Source: Ignavibacteria bacterium
GTDB taxonomy: Bacteria; Bacteroidota; Ignavibacteria; Ignavibacteriales; Melioribacteraceae
NCBI GenBank assembly: GCA_027347805.1
Contig: DAIEQP010000320.1
Location: 1-25,519, forward strand
DNA: 25,519 bases
Reading direction: 5' to 3'
Below, in pieces: positions 23,952 through 25,519 of the stretch. A program made the position numbers and the translations under genes. The notes beneath the pieces were generated by a model. It had not been told where the DNA came from, searched no databases, and was given only the letters and a program-made list of their open reading frames with translations. Every line of letters begins with the position of its first letter. Position 1 is the first letter of the stretch.

Positions 23952-25289
23952 ATGAAAAAAAATCCAAAATCCTTTGTTCTTGACACAAACGTAATTCTTC
24001 ACGATCCAACCTGCATCAATCATTTCCAGGAAAATAACATAATAATTCCCCTTTCAGTAATAGAAGAACTCGATCATTTTAAAAGGGGCAACCAGGTTAT
24101 TAATCTTAATGCAAGAGAGTTTGCCCGTAAGCTCGATTCTATTACCGGCAATGAAATTTTTAACGGCGGTGTTTCTCTCGGACGCGGTAAAGGGAAAGTT
24201 CGCGTTGTAATTACAAAAGGACTGTCAAAAGAGATTCATGATGTATTCCGGGAAGACAATGTTGATCACCGTGTATTGAGCGCTGCTTTTGAAACATTAC
24301 GCAACATGAAGGATAAATCAAAAGTTATTGTTGTAAGCAAGGATGTTAATCTGAGAATGAAAGCAAAAGCGCTTGGAATTCTTGCCGAAGATTATACAAC
24401 CGACCAGGTAACAAACGTTGAAGAGCTTTACAGCGGTAAGGAAACAGTCGAAAATTTTGATGATGATATGATCCAGAAATTATACCAGGCTCCGTTCGAA
24501 GTTCCAGCATCAAAAATCGCAAAGAAATTAAAATCGGAATTTGTTCCCAACAAATATTTTATTCTGCGCAATCCAGCCCGTTCAGCTCTTGCTTATTTAT
24601 CAAATGAGATGAATTTATTTAAAAAGATTGATAAGCAGGTAGTGTATGGAATAAAACCGCGCAATGCTGAACAAACATTCGCAGTTGATGCTTTATGCAA
24701 TATGGATATTCCGCTTGTTACAATGACCGGAAAAGCGGGCACCGGCAAAACCCTGCTTGCACTTGCATGTGCTCTGCAGGTTAGAAAAAATTACAGGCAG
24801 ATTTATATTGCCCGTCCTATTGTTCCATTGAGCAATAAAGATATCGGCTATCTTCCAGGCGATGTTGATAGTAAACTTGCACCCTACATGCAGCCCTTGT
24901 TTGATAACCTTAAAATAATCCAGGATCAATTTCCCGAAACGGATAAAAGTCATCAGCTTATTAACAATATGATGAAAGAAGAGAAACTTGTTATTGAACC
25001 GCTGAGTTACATTCGCGGAAGAAGCTTGCAGAGAATTTATTTTATTGTTGATGAAGCGCAGAACTTGACTCCCCATGAAGTTAAAACAATTATTACACGC
25101 GCCGGCGAAGGCGCCAAAGTTGTTCTTACAGGAGATATATATCAAATAGATCATCCTTACCTGGATTCACAATCAAATGGTCTTTCATATTTGATAGAAC
25201 ATTTTAAAGGACAAAAGCTGTACGCGCATGTGAATTTGGAAAAAGGTGAAAGAAGCGAACTCGCTGAACTGGCAAGCAACTTATTGTAA
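23952..25289 (+). CDS. phoH: PIN-PhoH fusion protein (PhoH2 type)
   Basis: This 445-residue protein joins an N-terminal PIN nuclease domain (about 7-150; Asp11 in 'FVLDTNVILHDP', 'SVIEELDHFK', 'VVSKDVNLRMKA') to a PhoH ATPase domain (about 225-445). The latter has Walker A GKAGTGKT at 260-267 and Walker B 'FIVDEAQNLTP' with Asp367-Glu368, then 'VVLTGDIYQID'. PIN-PhoH proteins are ATP-dependent RNA-unwinding ribonucleases. Length and all motifs are complete. The start is ATG at 23952; AAAGG is 11 bases upstream, overlapping an out-of-frame ATG at 23941 that reads four codons to a TGA across the real start. Confidence 0.95.
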   Translation: MKKNPKSFVLDTNVILHDPTCINHFQENNIIIPLSVIEELDHFKRGNQVINLNAREFARKLDSITGNEIFNGGVSLGRGKGKVRVVITKGLSKEIHDVFREDNVDHRVLSAAFETLRNMKDKSKVIVVSKDVNLRMKAKALGILAEDYTTDQVTNVEELYSGKETVENFDDDMIQKLYQAPFEVPASKIAKKLKSEFVPNKYFILRNPARSALAYLSNEMNLFKKIDKQVVYGIKPRNAEQTFAVDALCNMDIPLVTMTGKAGTGKTLLALACALQVRKNYRQIYIARPIVPLSNKDIGYLPGDVDSKLAPYMQPLFDNLKIIQDQFPETDKSHQLINNMMKEEKLVIEPLSYIRGRSLQRIYFIVDEAQNLTPHEVKTIITRAGEGAKVVLTGDIYQIDHPYLDSQSNGLSYLIEHFKGQKLYAHVNLEKGERSELAELASNLL

Positions 25290-25294
25290 GTGTA

Positions 25295-25351
25295 ATTGAA
25301 AATTAATAACGGAGAATTATAGTAAAAACAACTCCATAAATTGTTTTCAAT
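25295..25351. repeat. Extended imperfect hairpin after phoH
   Basis: ATTGAAAA (25295-25302) pairs with TTTTCAAT (25344-25351), and inside this GGAG (25311-25314) pairs with CTCC (25332-25335). The two 8-base internal stretches are symmetric. It follows the phoH stop by 5 bases. It could be a weak terminator or part of the leader of the next gene; AT-rich arms make chance pairing possible. Confidence 0.3.
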
Positions 25352-25428
25352 ATCAATGTTCAGTTTTCGGTGGAGTATAAATTCCAGCCTCTCTATAATT
25401 GTTCAGGTAAATAATAAAGGAATTTATC

Positions 25429-25519
25429 TTGAACACAAATTTTAACCCGCTTCCGTCTGTTCCTGAAATGGAACGCGCTTATAAACAAAGTGATTCATCA
25501 TACAATGGAATTTTTTACC
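25429..25519 (+). CDS. Ada-like DNA repair/regulatory protein, N-terminal fragment
   Basis: The frame is open from TTG at 25429 to the window edge (30 codons); the rest is outside. TTG is preceded by AAAGGA and is the only good start after an upstream TAA at 25408. The in-frame ATG at 25468 would begin at residue 14. The peptide 'LPSVPEMERAYKQSDSSYNGIFY' matches the opening of Ada proteins, where 'M..A...rDssydG.F.v.V.TTGIFCRP' leads into the zinc Cys box. Ada transfers methyl groups from DNA to itself and then activates repair genes. The tag gene nearby is a natural partner. The diagnostic Cys residues are not visible, so the call rests on the opening only. Confidence 0.65.
   Translation, partial: MNTNFNPLPSVPEMERAYKQSDSSYNGIFY

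Noticed and set aside
24693..25154. 153-codon open frame on the minus strand
   Set aside because: It lies wholly inside phoH, whose motifs are intact in the other strand, and its peptide has no domain-like pattern. It is a shadow frame.
25332..25430. Sigma-70 promoter for the Ada-like gene (TATAAT at 25394-25399)
   Set aside because: No acceptable -35 or -33 box lies 16-21 bases upstream, so the TATAAT may be chance in AT-rich sequence.
1..25519. Mobile element, prophage, CRISPR array, tRNA or defence island
   Set aside because: No transposase, integrase, direct-repeat array, cloverleaf or known defence gene was seen. The gene set is core-like and intergenic gaps are short.

Overview
The window is an ordinary-looking chromosomal segment of an AT-rich bacterium (about one third G+C by eye). 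It is packed with intact genes, and no intergenic gap exceeds 180 bases. Gene content suggests the Bacteroidota/Ignavibacteria (FCB) lineage: a BatA-type von Willebrand protein, a signal-less SpoIID protein, SerC beside DUF1015, a PIN-PhoH fusion, DUF2203, and an RskA/ECF pair. Two intergenic regions also carry a TTG-N20-TAnnTTTG promoter pattern like the Bacteroidota type. This assignment is inference, since no rRNA or tRNA gene lies in the window. I see no transposase, integrase, phage gene, CRISPR array or tRNA.

Layout. (1) 1-1576, minus strand: a signalling unit of a 109-residue protein, an HDOD protein and a GAF-like protein that runs off the left edge. (2) 1673-2910: trhO (tRNA U34 hydroxylation), divergent from a YciI-family gene. 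(3) 2985-10329, plus strand: five genes with four stop/start overlaps, encoding SpoIID/LytB domain protein, GT4 glycosyltransferase, BatA-like VWA membrane protein, HflX GTPase and histidine ammonia-lyase. This run is the most unusual gene arrangement here. (4) 10330-13392, minus strand: a 57-residue membrane protein missed by length cut-offs, a small lipoprotein, then serC with a DUF1015 gene. (5) 13487-15943: a pirin, a MarR regulator, DUF2203, OsmC and DUF2905. The marR/DUF2203 intergenic region has opposed promoters and a palindrome overlapping one of them. (6) 16065-19016: a tandem PspC protein and a membrane partner, facing an ECF sigma factor and its RskA-type anti-sigma factor. (7) 19195-25519: alaS, tag, an aldehyde dehydrogenase of succinate-semialdehyde type, phoH, and the first codons of an Ada-like repair regulator cut by the right edge.

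Three start codons differ from the longest open frame: DUF1015 (13392), marR (GTG at 14710) and possibly the sigma factor. I did not find a clear-cut new defence or mobile system. The best leads are the SpoIID-GT4-BatA-HflX-HutH operon, the SerC-DUF1015 pair with its DGHHR motif, and the palindromes around marR and pirin.
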